A DNA stretch of 64,000 nucleotides from Aestuariirhabdus litorea (lineage in GTDB: Bacteria; Pseudomonadota; Gammaproteobacteria; Pseudomonadales; Aestuariirhabdaceae): contig NZ_QWEZ01000001.1 in assembly GCF_003864255.1 (NCBI RefSeq), forward strand, positions 434,001 to 498,000, written 5' to 3'. Position numbers and translations under genes: made by a program. Positions 40,668 to 50,050 of this stretch are shown here, piece after piece. Below the pieces are notes generated by a model, which saw only the letters and a program-made list of their open reading frames with translations, did no database searches and was not told where the DNA came from. Within the stretch, counting starts at the first letter, position 1, and each line of letters starts with the position of its first letter.

Positions 40668-43457
40668 TCAATTCCGCCTGCTCGCACCGGCCTGGGAAGG
40701 CGGCATTCGGGGGCTGTACTGCTGCTGGATCAGGGCGCGCAGCTCCGGCAGGCAGGAGCCGCAGTTGGTACCCGCCTTGAGGGCCTGGCCGAGGGCGTCC
40801 ACTGAGTTGAGCCCCCGGGTGCGGATCGCCTCCAGCAGGGTGTTCTTGCCCACCCCGAAGCAGGCGCAGACAGTGGCGCCACCGCAGCGGGTTCCCTGGG
40901 GGGGCAGTCCACTGAGCAGCGCCCGGCGTTGCTCGGGCTCCAGTGGCTCTGCGTCCAGCAGCGCGCCCAGCCACTGGGTGTCCGGCAGCTCGGGATCGGG
41001 GTCCACCCACAGCAGCGCCTGCAAGCGACCCTCGCGCAGCCGAGCGAGGCGGTACACCCCTTGCGAGCGATCCTCGTACTCAATCCACTCTTGCGCAGCC
41101 CCGGTCTCAGCCTCCCCCCCCAGCCAGCGACGGGCGGTGGAGGGCCAGTCCGGCTCTTCGCCGCTTCCCGCCAGCATCAGCCGCTCGCCACGGGCCTCAC
41201 AGATGCGCGTGCGGTAGTCGGCGCTGTCCGCGGCAGCGGGCAGCGGATTGCGGCTCAGCAGTATGCCGTACCAGCGGGCATCCAGCGCTTCGATCGCCAC
41301 CGGTGTGTGCTTGCTCTCGGGTTGACCCGAGAGGGGGTCGGTGGCGGGGTTGACCAGCGCCCCCACCCTTCCTTCGCGGGCGAACTGGTCGTTCCAGTGC
41401 ATGGGGACAAAGAGCTCCCCCGGGCGCATCTGGTCACTGAGGGCCACCCGCGCAAGCAGGCGGCCCCAGCGCGAGCGCAGGCGTGCAATTTCCCGGGGGC
41501 GCAGCCCGTAGCGGGCGGCATCGTCGGGGTGCAGGCTGACCTCGGGCTCCGGGCGGTGGCCCGAGAGGCTGGGGCTGAGGCCGGTGCGGGTCATGGTGTG
41601 CCACTGGTCCCGAACCCGTCCCGTATTGAGCACCAGGGGGTAGGCGTGGTCGCAGCGGTAGTGGGGCGGGCGCGGCTGGATGGGGACGAAGCGGGCACGG
41701 CCGTTGTCGGTATCGAAGCGGCCGTCGTCGAAGCGCCGTGCACTGCCGGCCGGGGCTTCCATGCTGACCGGCCACTGGATGGGGGCCAGCGCCTCATAGC
41801 TCGTTGAGTTGATATGGGCCAGCGGCCCCAGGTTAAAGCCTCGGGGCAGGACGTCGGGGCGGTTGTCGAGGACGCTGAGGGCGGCGTGTTCGCGGAAGAT
41901 CTGCCAGGGGGCCTGGTAGTCGAAGGCGGCGCCGAAGCCCAGTCGCCGCGCCAGCTGGCAGATGATCCACCAGTCGGGCCGCGACTCGCCGGCGGAAGGC
42001 TGCAGGGGGCGCTGGCGACTGATGCAGCGCTCGGCGTTGGTGACGGTGCCATCACGCTCCCCCCAGGCAGTGGCGGGAAAACGGATATGAGCGCTGGCGG
42101 CGGTGTCGGTCCGGTCCATGCAGTCGGAGAGGATCACCAGCTCGCAGCGCTCGAGGGCGGCACGCACCCGGTCGGCGTCGGGGAGGCTGTCGACCGGGTT
42201 GGTGGCCATGACCCAGACCGCCTTGACCCGCCCTGCCTCGATCGCCTCGAACAGCTCCACCGCTTTCAGCCCGGCCTGCTCGGGGACCCGCTCGCTGCCC
42301 CAGAACTGCGCCACCAGTGCACGGTGGCGAGGATCCTCAAGGTTCATGTGAGCGGCCAGCTGGTTGGCCAGCCCCCCCACCTCGCGCCCGCCCATGGCGT
42401 TGGGCTGGCCGGTGAGGGAGAAGGGGGAGGCGCCGGGGCGGCCCACCCGGCCGGTGGCCAGGTGCACATTGATGATGGCATTGACCTTGTCGCTGCCGGC
42501 GCTCGACTGGTTGACCCCCTGACTGAAGGCGGTGAGGGTTTTGGGAGTCTCGGCAAACCAGCGGAAGAAATGCTCCACCGCCGCCACCTCCAGCTCACAG
42601 GCCGCGGCCACCGTGGCGATATCGGGGGCGCTGGAGCGGGCCGCCGCGAGGGCGCTGTCGAACTGCTCGGTGTGGCGGGCGATGTAGTCCGGGTCGATCG
42701 CCTGCTGCTCGGCCAGCCAGTTGAGCAGGCCGTTGAAGAGCAGGGCATCGGTACCGGGTTTGATCGGCAGGTGCAGGTCGGCGTCGTCGCAGCTGGCGGT
42801 TCGGCGTGGGTCGATCACCACCAGCCGCTTGCCCGGATGTGCCTGTTTGGCGGCGCGGATGCGCTGGAACAGAATGGGGTGGCACCAGGCGGCATTGGAG
42901 CCGGTCAGCACCACCAGGTCGGCCAGCTCCAGGTCCAGGTAGCAGGCGGGCACGCTGTCGCTGCCGAAGGCGCGCTTGTGGCCGACCACCGCCGAGGACA
43001 TGCAGAGGCGGGAGTTGGTGTCGATGTTGGCGCTGCCGATAAACCCCTTCATCAGTTTGTTGGCGACGTAGTAGTCCTCGGTGAGCAGCTGGCCGGAACA
43101 GTAGAAGGCGACGGCGTCGGGGCCGTGCGTCTCGATGATGGCACCGAGGCGCTCAGCCGCGGCGTCCAGGGCCTGCTCCCAGTGGCAGGGTTGGCCGTCG
43201 AGTTCAGGACGAAGCAGGCGCCCGCGGGTGGAGAGGGTCTCCCCCAGGTGGCTGCCTTTGGAGCAGAGTGAGCCGCTGTTGGTGGGGTGGAGGCGGTCTC
43301 CCTCGATGGTGGCGACTGCGCGGCTGTCGAGGTCGGCGGGGAGGCGCGCGTCGATCCCGCAGCCGGTGCCGCAGTAAGGGCAGGTGGTGCGCACGCAACG
43401 GCTGGCCGGCGTTCGGTCGGAGGCATCGGCACGGACCGGGGTAATAAGGGCGCTCAT
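40668..43457 (-). CDS. nasA: Assimilatory nitrate reductase, catalytic subunit
   Basis: The 929-residue cytoplasmic Mo-bis-MGD enzyme reduces nitrate to nitrite. CPYCGTGCG (26-34) and Cys65 (LCSKGSH) bind the [4Fe-4S] cluster; DTNSRLCMSSAVVGHKRAFG has the molybdenum-ligand Cys. GSNAAWCHPILFQRI and KTLTAFSQGVNQSSAG are typical of Nas/Nap. The C terminus carries a BFD-like [2Fe-2S] domain (CACFGVGKNTL...NCGSCLPELRALI). There is no Tat signal, consistent with assimilation. Its ATG overlaps the nasB stop (ATGA). Confidence 0.94.
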   Translation of the reverse strand: MSALITPVRADASDRTPASRCVRTTCPYCGTGCGIDARLPADLDSRAVATIEGDRLHPTNSGSLCSKGSHLGETLSTRGRLLRPELDGQPCHWEQALDAAAERLGAIIETHGPDAVAFYCSGQLLTEDYYVANKLMKGFIGSANIDTNSRLCMSSAVVGHKRAFGSDSVPACYLDLELADLVVLTGSNAAWCHPILFQRIRAAKQAHPGKRLVVIDPRRTASCDDADLHLPIKPGTDALLFNGLLNWLAEQQAIDPDYIARHTEQFDSALAAARSSAPDIATVAAACELEVAAVEHFFRWFAETPKTLTAFSQGVNQSSAGSDKVNAIINVHLATGRVGRPGASPFSLTGQPNAMGGREVGGLANQLAAHMNLEDPRHRALVAQFWGSERVPEQAGLKAVELFEAIEAGRVKAVWVMATNPVDSLPDADRVRAALERCELVILSDCMDRTDTAASAHIRFPATAWGERDGTVTNAERCISRQRPLQPSAGESRPDWWIICQLARRLGFGAAFDYQAPWQIFREHAALSVLDNRPDVLPRGFNLGPLAHINSTSYEALAPIQWPVSMEAPAGSARRFDDGRFDTDNGRARFVPIQPRPPHYRCDHAYPLVLNTGRVRDQWHTMTRTGLSPSLSGHRPEPEVSLHPDDAARYGLRPREIARLRSRWGRLLARVALSDQMRPGELFVPMHWNDQFAREGRVGALVNPATDPLSGQPESKHTPVAIEALDARWYGILLSRNPLPAAADSADYRTRICEARGERLMLAGSGEEPDWPSTARRWLGGEAETGAAQEWIEYEDRSQGVYRLARLREGRLQALLWVDPDPELPDTQWLGALLDAEPLEPEQRRALLSGLPPQGTRCGGATVCACFGVGKNTLLEAIRTRGLNSVDALGQALKAGTNCGSCLPELRALIQQQYSPRMPPSQAGASRRN

Positions 43458-44791
43458 GCGGCCTCCTCGGCGGTAACGGGGGGGCGTGTCCGCTGCAGGC
43501 GCTCGCAGCAGGCCTGGCCAAAGATGAGCTGCGCCCGCAGCGCACTGAGGTCTTGACCGGTGCGCATCAGTTCAAAGTACCAGGGGCCGTCGGCTACCTC
43601 GCCATAAAGCACGGCTCCCACCAGGCGGTTATCCCGCAGCAGCAGCTTGCGGTAGATACCCCCGGCCGGGTCCCGGTAGACCAGGGCCTGCGGGGGACTG
43701 TCGGTGGCGGCTGGTTCCAGCTCCCCGAGGGAGAAGAGCTGGATACCGGAGACCTTGAGGCGGGTGGGCGGCGGCGTGAAGCGATAACGGCCGGTGCCGA
43801 TCCCGGCCAGCTGGTTGGCGCAGACCCGGGCCTGCTGGAACAGCGGCTCCACCAGGCCGAAGGTAAGCCCACGGTGTTCGACACATTCACCGACGGCGTA
43901 GATCCGCGGGTCATAGGTTTGCAGGCAGTCGTTGACCAGAACCCCTTGCCGGCAGGCCAGGCCGCAGGCCGCGGCCAGCTCGATATTGGGCCGGATGCCG
44001 GTGGTAACCACCAGCAGGTCGGCGGCCAGGCGCTGGCCATCCTCCAGCTCCAGGGCGGCCACTTTGTCGGCTCCATCCGCATCAGTGTGATGGCGCACCG
44101 CCCGGCTCCGGCCTGCCAGCACAAAGCGGATGCCGCGGGACTCCAGCTCCCGTTGAAGCAGGGCGGCGGCTTCGGGGTCGAGCTGGCGGTTGAGCAGGTA
44201 GGGGGCGCGGTGCACCAGGGTGACCCGCATCCCCAGGCAGTTGAGGCCGTGGGCGGCCTCCAGTCCCAGCAGGCCACCGCCGATCACCACCGCCTCGTTC
44301 CCCGCACGGGCGGCTTGGGTCATCTGTTCCACGTCCGCCAGGTCGCGAAACCCCAGTACCCCCTTCAGGGGGTTGCCCCCGGGGCTCAGCCCCTCAAGCT
44401 CGGGGAGGGCGGGGAGCGAGCCGGTGGCGATCAGCAGGCGGTCGTAGTGGATCTGCTGGCCGTTTGCGCACTGCACGCGGCAGCGATGGCGATCGATGCG
44501 GGTGACCTGGTAACCGGTGCCGGTCAGCAACTCGATCCCCTGCTGGTGGTACCAGTCGCGGTCGTGCAGGCGGATCTGCTCCAGCTCGATCTCGCCGGCC
44601 AGTAGCGGGGAGAGCAGGATGCGGTTGTAGGCCGGACCGGGTTCGCGCCCGAGCAGGGTGATACGGTAGTGGTCGGGAGCGATGGCCAGCAGCTCATCGA
44701 GGGTGCGGGTTGCGGCCATGCCGTTGCCGATCACCACCAGTCGCGGGCGCTCTCCCTGCCGCGCCGGGGAGCGGCTGCCGGGCGCCTGCAT
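43454..44791 (-). CDS. nasB: FAD-dependent nitrate reductase electron-transfer subunit
   Basis: The 445-residue flavoprotein resembles the N-terminal half of NirB: RLVVIGNGMAATRTLDELL binds FAD, YNRILLSPLLAGEIE follows, and AVVIGGGLLGLEAAHGL binds NAD(P)H. An active-site-like VLVNDCLQTYDPRIYAVGECVEH segment completes the fold. It probably passes electrons from NADH to NasA. It is coupled to nirD upstream by a one-base stop/start overlap (TGATG). The symbol follows common use for this position and is not certain. Confidence 0.88.
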   Translation of the reverse strand: MQAPGSRSPARQGERPRLVVIGNGMAATRTLDELLAIAPDHYRITLLGREPGPAYNRILLSPLLAGEIELEQIRLHDRDWYHQQGIELLTGTGYQVTRIDRHRCRVQCANGQQIHYDRLLIATGSLPALPELEGLSPGGNPLKGVLGFRDLADVEQMTQAARAGNEAVVIGGGLLGLEAAHGLNCLGMRVTLVHRAPYLLNRQLDPEAAALLQRELESRGIRFVLAGRSRAVRHHTDADGADKVAALELEDGQRLAADLLVVTTGIRPNIELAAACGLACRQGVLVNDCLQTYDPRIYAVGECVEHRGLTFGLVEPLFQQARVCANQLAGIGTGRYRFTPPPTRLKVSGIQLFSLGELEPAATDSPPQALVYRDPAGGIYRKLLLRDNRLVGAVLYGEVADGPWYFELMRTGQDLSALRAQLIFGQACCERLQRTRPPVTAEEAA

Positions 44792-45114
44792 CAGGCTACC
44801 ACCTCGACCCGGTTATCCCTGAGGCGCACCGGGTAGGTGGGCACCCGCAGGTTGCTGTCCTCCTGGCAGACGCCGGTGCTGAGGCAGAAGTGGTGCTTGT
44901 AGAGGGGGGAGGCCACGCTGGTCACCTCCCCCAGCTGGGCGATCAGCCCACGGGAGAGCACATTGGCCCCACCCACCGGGTCGTAGTTGCCGATCGCGAA
45001 CAGCTGGTCGCCCTGCGCCAGGCGAAAGAGCGCCACCTGGTGTCCGTTTACCAGCGCGCAGACGCCGGTATTGGGATCGATGTCATCCAGCAGGCAGACC
45101 GCTTTCCAGTTCAT
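44791..45114 (-). CDS. nirD: Nitrite reductase small subunit
   Basis: The 107-residue Rieske-like protein contains GVCALVNGHQVALFRL, LFAIGNYDPVGGANVLSRGLI and SPLYKHHFCLSTGVC, as in E. coli NirD. The usual [2Fe-2S] ligands are not conserved in this family and are also absent here. It follows nirB by 32 bases with AAGGAGCGGTT just before the ATG. Confidence 0.93.
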   Translation of the reverse strand: MNWKAVCLLDDIDPNTGVCALVNGHQVALFRLAQGDQLFAIGNYDPVGGANVLSRGLIAQLGEVTSVASPLYKHHFCLSTGVCQEDSNLRVPTYPVRLRDNRVEVVA

Positions 45115-45146
45115 AACCGCTCCTTGCTTATCCGTTAAATAAGAGA

Positions 45147-47693
45147 CTAACTCGCTTGTGCGATCAGCTGCTCGCGTTCTGTGGCGCTGGCGGGACGGCG
45201 CTGGTGACGCTCCTCGACAAAGGCCAGGTGATCGTCGGTGGCGTCGCTGTTGATAAAGTGGCTGAAGCGTTTGAGCTTCTGCTCATCCGCAAGGGTGGTG
45301 GCCCATTCGCACTGGTAATTGGCAATGTTATGGGCCATCTCCGCCTCCAGATCAGAGCCGAGTCCAAGGCTGTCCTCGAGGATCACCTGGCGCAGGTAGT
45401 CGAGCCCCCCCTCCAGGTTTTCCATCCACACCGAGGTGCGCTGCAGGCGGTCGGCGGTGCGAATGTAGAACATCAGCAGGCGGTCAATGGTGGCGATCAG
45501 GCGGTCGTGGTCGAGGTCAGTGGCAAAGAGGTCGGCATGGCGGGGCTTCATGCCGCCGTTGCCGCAGACATAGAGGTTCCACCCGTTCTCAGTGGCGATC
45601 ACGCCGATGTCCTTGCTTTGGGCTTCGGCGCATTCGCGGGTGCAGCCGGAGACGGCAAACTTGAGCTTGTGGGGAGAGCGCAACCCCTTGTAGCGATTCT
45701 CGATCTCGATCGCCAGCCCCACGCTGTCATTCACGCCGTAGCGGCACCAGCTGCTGCCAACGCAGGATTTAACGGTACGTACCGATTTGCCGTAAGCGTG
45801 GCCGGTTTCAAAACCGGCGTCGACCAGCACCCGCCAGATAGCCGGTAGCTCGTGCAGCTGGGCGCCGAACAGGTCGATGCGCTGGCCACCGGTGATCTTG
45901 GTGTAGAGGCCATACTCGCGGGCTACCTCCCCCAGCACGATCAACTTGTCCGGGGTGATCTCGCCACCGGCAATCCGTGGCACGATCGAGTAGGTGCCAT
46001 CTTTTTGCATGTTGCCGAGGTAGAGATCGTTGGTGTCTTGCAGGCCGATATGGTCGCGCTTGAGTACGTACTGGTTCCAGCAGCTGGCGAGAATGTTGGC
46101 GACGGTGGGCTTGCAGATTTCGCAGCCCTGGCCGGAGCCGTGACGGACCAGCAACTGGTCGAAGGTGGTGATCTCGCCGACCCTCACCAGGTGGTAGAGC
46201 TCCTGGCGGCTGTAGGGGAAGTGCTCGCAGAGGTCGCGGCTGACCGCCATCCCGAGCTCCTCCAGTTCATGGTTGACCAGCGAGCCGAGCAGCTGGGCGC
46301 AGCCCCCGCAGCCGGTGGCGGCGCGGGTCTCCCCCTTGACCTCGGCCAGCGAGCAGCAGCCGGCGTCGATGGCGGCGCGAATATCCCCTTTGGAGACAGC
46401 GTGGCAGGAGCAGATCTGCGCGCTTTCCGGCAGCGCACCCACGCCGAGTCCGGTCTGGGCATCATCGCCACGGTAGGGCAGGATCAGGGCGTCGGGGTGC
46501 TCCGGCAGTGGAATGGCGTTGAGCAGGTACTGCAACAGGGTGCCGTACTGCTCGGCGTCCCCCACCAGTACCGCCCCCAGCAGGTGACGCCGGTCGCTGC
46601 TGACCACCAGCTTTTTGTACACCTCGGCGGGTTCGTCGAACCAGGTGTAGGTACGTGCCCCCGGGGTTCTGGCCTGGGCATCACCGATACTGGCAACATC
46701 GACCCCCATCAGTTTGAGTTTGGTACTCATGTCGGCGCCGGTGAAGGCGGCTTCTGCTCCCGTAATATGAGATACCGCCACTTTTGCCATCTGGTAGCCG
46801 GGGGCTACGAGGCCGAAAATCTGCTGGTTCCACAGTGCACACTCGCCGATGGCGTAGATATCGGGGTCGGAGGTCTGGCACTGGTTGTTGATGCAGATAC
46901 CGCCGCGCTCGCCGACCTTTAGTTCGCAGTCACGGGCGAGATCGTCCCGTGGGCGGATGCCGGCGGAAAAGATCACCAGGTCGGTTTCCAGTGCGCTGCC
47001 ATCGGCAAAGGCCATGCGGTGCTGGTGCTGCTCGCCGTCGACGATGGCGGAGGTGGCTTTGGAGAGATGCACCCCCACCCCCAGCGCCTCAATCTTGTGT
47101 TTGAGCAGGGCGCCGCCCCCCTCGTCGAGCTGCACCGCCATCAGGCGGGGAGCAAACTCCACCACGTGGGCTTCCAGCCCCAGGTCGGTCAGCGCCTTGG
47201 CCGCCTCCAGCCCCAACAGACCGCCGCCTACCACCGCCCCCACCCGCGCACCGCGGTCACCGCAGGCGGCGATCGCCTCCAGGTCCTCAATGGTGCGGTA
47301 GACAAAGCAGTCCGGGCGATCGTTGCCCTCGATGGGAGGAACAAAGGGGAAGGATCCGGTCGCCAGCACCAGTTTGTCGTACCCCAGCACCCCCCCCTGG
47401 GCGGAGTGCACTTGACGACGTTCGCGGTCGATCTTGACTACCCGGTCGTTGAGGTGGAGCTGCACTCCCGACTCGCGGTAGCGGGCTGCGCTGGTCAGGG
47501 CCAGGGGCTCGGCACTGCGCTGGGCAAAAAACTCCGTCAGGTGAACGCGGTCGTAGGCGGGGCGGGGCTCTTCGCAAAAGCTGGTAATCCGGTAAGACTC
47601 CGCTCCATCGCTGGTCAGCAGGGCGTCAATAAACTGGTGCCCAACCATGCCGTTGCCAATGACAATGATTCGCTGCGGTGAGGTGTTGTTCAT
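45147..47693 (-). CDS. nirB: NADH-dependent nitrite reductase large subunit
   Basis: The 848-residue enzyme reduces nitrite to ammonium in the cytoplasm. RIIVIGNGMVGHQFIDALL is the FAD site and VVGGGLLGLEAAKAL the NADH site. CSCHAVSKGDIR and CGGCAQLLGSLV form the [2Fe-2S] domain, and CVGSSWCRYGVNDS with CTRECAEAQSKDIGV bind sirohaem/[4Fe-4S]. Length equals that of E. coli NirB. The ATG at 47693 has AGGGA seven bases upstream and fits the family start; an upstream in-frame start at 47759 overlaps the predicted promoter and is rejected. Confidence 0.96.
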   Translation of the reverse strand: MNNTSPQRIIVIGNGMVGHQFIDALLTSDGAESYRITSFCEEPRPAYDRVHLTEFFAQRSAEPLALTSAARYRESGVQLHLNDRVVKIDRERRQVHSAQGGVLGYDKLVLATGSFPFVPPIEGNDRPDCFVYRTIEDLEAIAACGDRGARVGAVVGGGLLGLEAAKALTDLGLEAHVVEFAPRLMAVQLDEGGGALLKHKIEALGVGVHLSKATSAIVDGEQHQHRMAFADGSALETDLVIFSAGIRPRDDLARDCELKVGERGGICINNQCQTSDPDIYAIGECALWNQQIFGLVAPGYQMAKVAVSHITGAEAAFTGADMSTKLKLMGVDVASIGDAQARTPGARTYTWFDEPAEVYKKLVVSSDRRHLLGAVLVGDAEQYGTLLQYLLNAIPLPEHPDALILPYRGDDAQTGLGVGALPESAQICSCHAVSKGDIRAAIDAGCCSLAEVKGETRAATGCGGCAQLLGSLVNHELEELGMAVSRDLCEHFPYSRQELYHLVRVGEITTFDQLLVRHGSGQGCEICKPTVANILASCWNQYVLKRDHIGLQDTNDLYLGNMQKDGTYSIVPRIAGGEITPDKLIVLGEVAREYGLYTKITGGQRIDLFGAQLHELPAIWRVLVDAGFETGHAYGKSVRTVKSCVGSSWCRYGVNDSVGLAIEIENRYKGLRSPHKLKFAVSGCTRECAEAQSKDIGVIATENGWNLYVCGNGGMKPRHADLFATDLDHDRLIATIDRLLMFYIRTADRLQRTSVWMENLEGGLDYLRQVILEDSLGLGSDLEAEMAHNIANYQCEWATTLADEQKLKRFSHFINSDATDDHLAFVEERHQRRPASATEREQLIAQAS

Positions 47694-47761
47694 TGAGGGT
47701 CCCTGCCATGTTGGAGTGGTGGGTGATACCCGGGGGGGTTCACCCGTTTCGGAGCTCACAT

Positions 47762-47777
47762 AGCAGGATGCGTACCA
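47762..47777 (-). promoter_or_regulatory. Sigma-54 promoter of the nirB operon
   Basis: On the minus strand TGGTACG, four bases, then CTGCT match the -24/-12 consensus with exact GG-N10-GC spacing. Transcription would start near 47752, about 60 bases before the nirB ATG. Nitrogen assimilation genes are commonly under NtrC and sigma-54. Confidence 0.6.
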
Positions 47778-47937
47778 GTTGATTGGCTTGTTTTTAAGGT
47801 GCTGAAATTAAAAGAAAAATTTAAAAGCGAAAGATTATCGCCTTATTGTGGGGCCGCTTCAGTGAGGGGGTGGGCTCCGCTGTGGTGCAACGAGACGTGA
47901 GGGAGGGTTCGGTTTGGTGCGCTACTTCGGTGCCATC

Positions 47938-47959
47938 AACGTGCACCGGAGTGCACGTT
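47938..47959. promoter_or_regulatory. Inverted repeat, candidate enhancer site for nirB
   Basis: AACGTGCAC and GTGCACGTT flank CGGA, a perfect 9-bp inverted repeat about 190 bases upstream of the predicted start. It contains the TGCAC/GTGCA halves of NtrC sites but at a shorter spacing than the TGCACC-N5-GGTGCA consensus. Additional GGTGC half-sites lie at about 47884 and 47916. The 47694-48001 gap otherwise holds nothing recognisable. Confidence 0.4.
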
Positions 47960-48001
47960 TGCGGGGCGTTGCCGACCAGGGAGCCCAGGAGGCGGAGAGG
48001 A

Positions 48002-48352
48002 TCAAGGGGTGGTGTCAGACCGATCGGCGTCGTCTGTGGCGCCCTGCAACTCTTCGTTGATGTAGCGCTGTACGTAGCCGAGGCCATTGCGGGTGGTGCT
48101 GAAGGTCCAGGCGATAAAGAGTACGCCGGTAACAATAAAGGCGAGGGCAAACTGCGGCAGTAGCAGGGCGGGGATCAGGGCGCAGGGGATCGCCCCCAGA
48201 ATCATCCACTTGCCGCGCTGGCGAATATTGTTGAGTAGCGCCTGCCCCGCCTCAACCGTGGTGACATCGGAGCCCTGGAGGGACTGGCGCACAACCTCGT
48301 ACTCACGCTGGCGTTTGGTTGCCATACGGCCAAAGGGATCATTTAACTGCAT
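48002..48352 (-). CDS. Hypothetical membrane protein
   Basis: The 116-residue product has an N-terminal soluble helix region (FGRMATKRQREYEVVRQSL) and two membrane helices (WMILGAIPCALIPALLL and FALAFIVTGVLFIAWTF). An acidic tail (EELQGATDDADRSDTTP) ends it. No family is recognised. It is upstream of nirB on the same strand with the regulatory gap between them, so it is probably a separate unit. Confidence 0.65.
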   Translation of the reverse strand: MQLNDPFGRMATKRQREYEVVRQSLQGSDVTTVEAGQALLNNIRQRGKWMILGAIPCALIPALLLPQFALAFIVTGVLFIAWTFSTTRNGLGYVQRYINEELQGATDDADRSDTTP

Positions 48353-48387
48353 TTGCTGGGTTTCCCGGGGGTTGGGTGTGGATGGAA

Positions 48388-49233
48388 TCAGTGGTTCGGC
48401 TCGAGATTGTACTCGCCCCGGGCCAGGGCATCAAAGTAGCGCTCCAGTTGACCGCTGTCGCGCAGTTTTGCCAGCCCCCGGTTGAAGGCATCGATCAGCG
48501 CCTGGCTGCGTGGGTGGTGGCGGTAAATCAGAAGCTGGTCACGATGGCTGCCGAAGGGCTTTTCGTGATGGGTAAAGAGGCGCTGCTGCTGCGGGCTGAA
48601 GAGTTGGCGAATCTGGTAGTAGCCCACCTCCCGTAATTGGGGAAAGAGTTCGAAGCGGCCGGCCAGCAGCTTGCGAAAGCCAACATCGTCGGAGGGGCCG
48701 CGGTCGAGGGTCACAATCCCGGCGGTTTCCGCTTCCCGGAACTCGGGGGTGTACATATAGCCGACCGTTCCACCGATGCGGTGGTAACGCAGGCTGGCGA
48801 GGTCGCTCCAGTCGAAGGGGGTGGTGACCCGATGGAAAAAGACCCAGGGCGATTCCCACACCACGTCACTGGCGATCAGGTAGCGGCTGCGCTCCTCGTT
48901 CAGCTCCCAGCCTACGGTGCCATCAAAGGTGCCGTTCTTGGCCAGCTCCAGCGCCCGGCGGGCGGGGAAGAACTGGTACTCGACCCGGACCCCCTCCAGG
49001 GCAAAGGCCTCGCTGACGATGTGGGAGCCGATGCCATCGTGTTTCTGGGTTTCGGAAAAATAGGGTGGCCACTCGCTGTTGGAGAGGCGAACCACCTCGC
49101 TGGCCTGGGCCCTGAGGCTGGGCAGTAGAAGCAGCAGCCCTATTAGCGCCAGCAGGGGGCGCAGGTACCACTGCACTCGTGCCGGGGTGCGCGGGCAGCG
49201 GGCGAACAGGCGGGGGGCTAGCCGGGGGAACAT
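48388..49233 (-). CDS. Periplasmic solute-binding protein, family 3
   Basis: The 281-residue product has a hydrophobic signal segment (YLRPLLALIGLLLLLPSLRAQA). The mature protein follows the SBP_bac_3 pattern: VVRLSNSEWPPYFSE, GIGSHIVSEAFALEGVRVEYQFFPARRAL, GTFDGTVGWELNEERSRY and GYMYTPEF. Proteins of this type bind amino acids or act as orphan sensors. No permease or ATPase gene adjoins it. The start has only a weak ribosome site. Confidence 0.82.
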   Translation of the reverse strand: MFPRLAPRLFARCPRTPARVQWYLRPLLALIGLLLLLPSLRAQASEVVRLSNSEWPPYFSETQKHDGIGSHIVSEAFALEGVRVEYQFFPARRALELAKNGTFDGTVGWELNEERSRYLIASDVVWESPWVFFHRVTTPFDWSDLASLRYHRIGGTVGYMYTPEFREAETAGIVTLDRGPSDDVGFRKLLAGRFELFPQLREVGYYQIRQLFSPQQQRLFTHHEKPFGSHRDQLLIYRHHPRSQALIDAFNRGLAKLRDSGQLERYFDALARGEYNLEPNH

Positions 49234-49405
49234 GGTGGTGAACTACTTCTGACGCAGGTTTCCATTAAGCCTATGTAGGCCCGGGGGGAGCGTCAAGCCG
49301 GCCATTCGAGGGGGACAACGTCCCGCGGTCTCGGTGGGGACGGGTGCGGGAGGGCACACAGGAGGCCGGCTGCCACCGCCGTTGGGCGATGGCAGCTGGG
49401 GAGGG

Positions 49406-49897
49406 TTACTGACCCAGTACGTTGTCGATGGCTGCCTGGGCGCAGGCCTGGTCGAGGTGACCGCCGGGGGCACCGCCCACACCGATGCCGCCGATCTTCT
49501 CGTCACCGGCTTTCAGGGGCAGGCCACCGCCCAGCATCAGCAAGTTGGGGTCCATATCCCGCAGGCCATCGAGCTCGGGCATCTTCTTGATCAGCGCCGC
49601 CAGGTCGCCGCTGGGACGTCCCATGCTGGCAGAGGTAAAGGCCTTCTTGCGGCTGCTCTCCAGGGTGTGGGGGCCGGCCTTGTCGGCGCGCAGCTGGGCA
49701 CGGGTCAGGCCCGCGGCGTCCACTACGGTGACGCTGACGCTGTAGCCTTCGGCGGTGCAGCTTTTCATGGCGGCGTTGGCCAGTGCCTGTGCGGTGTCCA
49801 GCGGCAGGTAGGTCTGGGTGGGCAGCTCGGCCGCGGAAAGGCTGAGGGAAGCGCCCAGGGTGGCGCAGGCAAACAGAGCAGTAGCGGTCGTCTTCAT
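49406..49897 (-). CDS. Exported HbpS/GlcG-family (DUF336) haem-binding-like protein
   Basis: The 163-residue product has a cleavable signal peptide (MKTTATALFACATLGASLSL, then SAAE). The mature part has LDTAQALANAAMKSCTAEGY, VSVTVVDAAGLTRAQLRADKAG and SSRKKAFTSASMGRPSGDLAALI, the GlcG/HbpS fold. GGGLPLKAGDEKIGGIGVGGAPGG closes it. HbpS binds haem; the role here is unknown. AAGG lies nine bases before the ATG. A GCTGCCA/TGGCAGC hairpin without U tract lies just after the gene (about 49369-49397). Confidence 0.85.
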   Translation of the reverse strand: MKTTATALFACATLGASLSLSAAELPTQTYLPLDTAQALANAAMKSCTAEGYSVSVTVVDAAGLTRAQLRADKAGPHTLESSRKKAFTSASMGRPSGDLAALIKKMPELDGLRDMDPNLLMLGGGLPLKAGDEKIGGIGVGGAPGGHLDQACAQAAIDNVLGQ

Positions 49898-50050
49898 ATT
49901 GGTATCCTTATGGTGGTTGATTGTGTTCGTCGCTAGGTTACCCCCCGATCCTTGCCCCAGGATTGCGGCAAGATTACAGATTGGTAAGGTTGCTCGTTCC
50001 CCCGCTGCCGGCGTGGTAATTTGGTACCCGGGAAACGCCAGGAAACCGCC

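Noticed and set aside
45147-47759. Longer nirB reading frame starting at 47759
   Set aside because: The extra 22 residues precede the conserved FAD-binding start, lie at the predicted transcription start and have no ribosome site.
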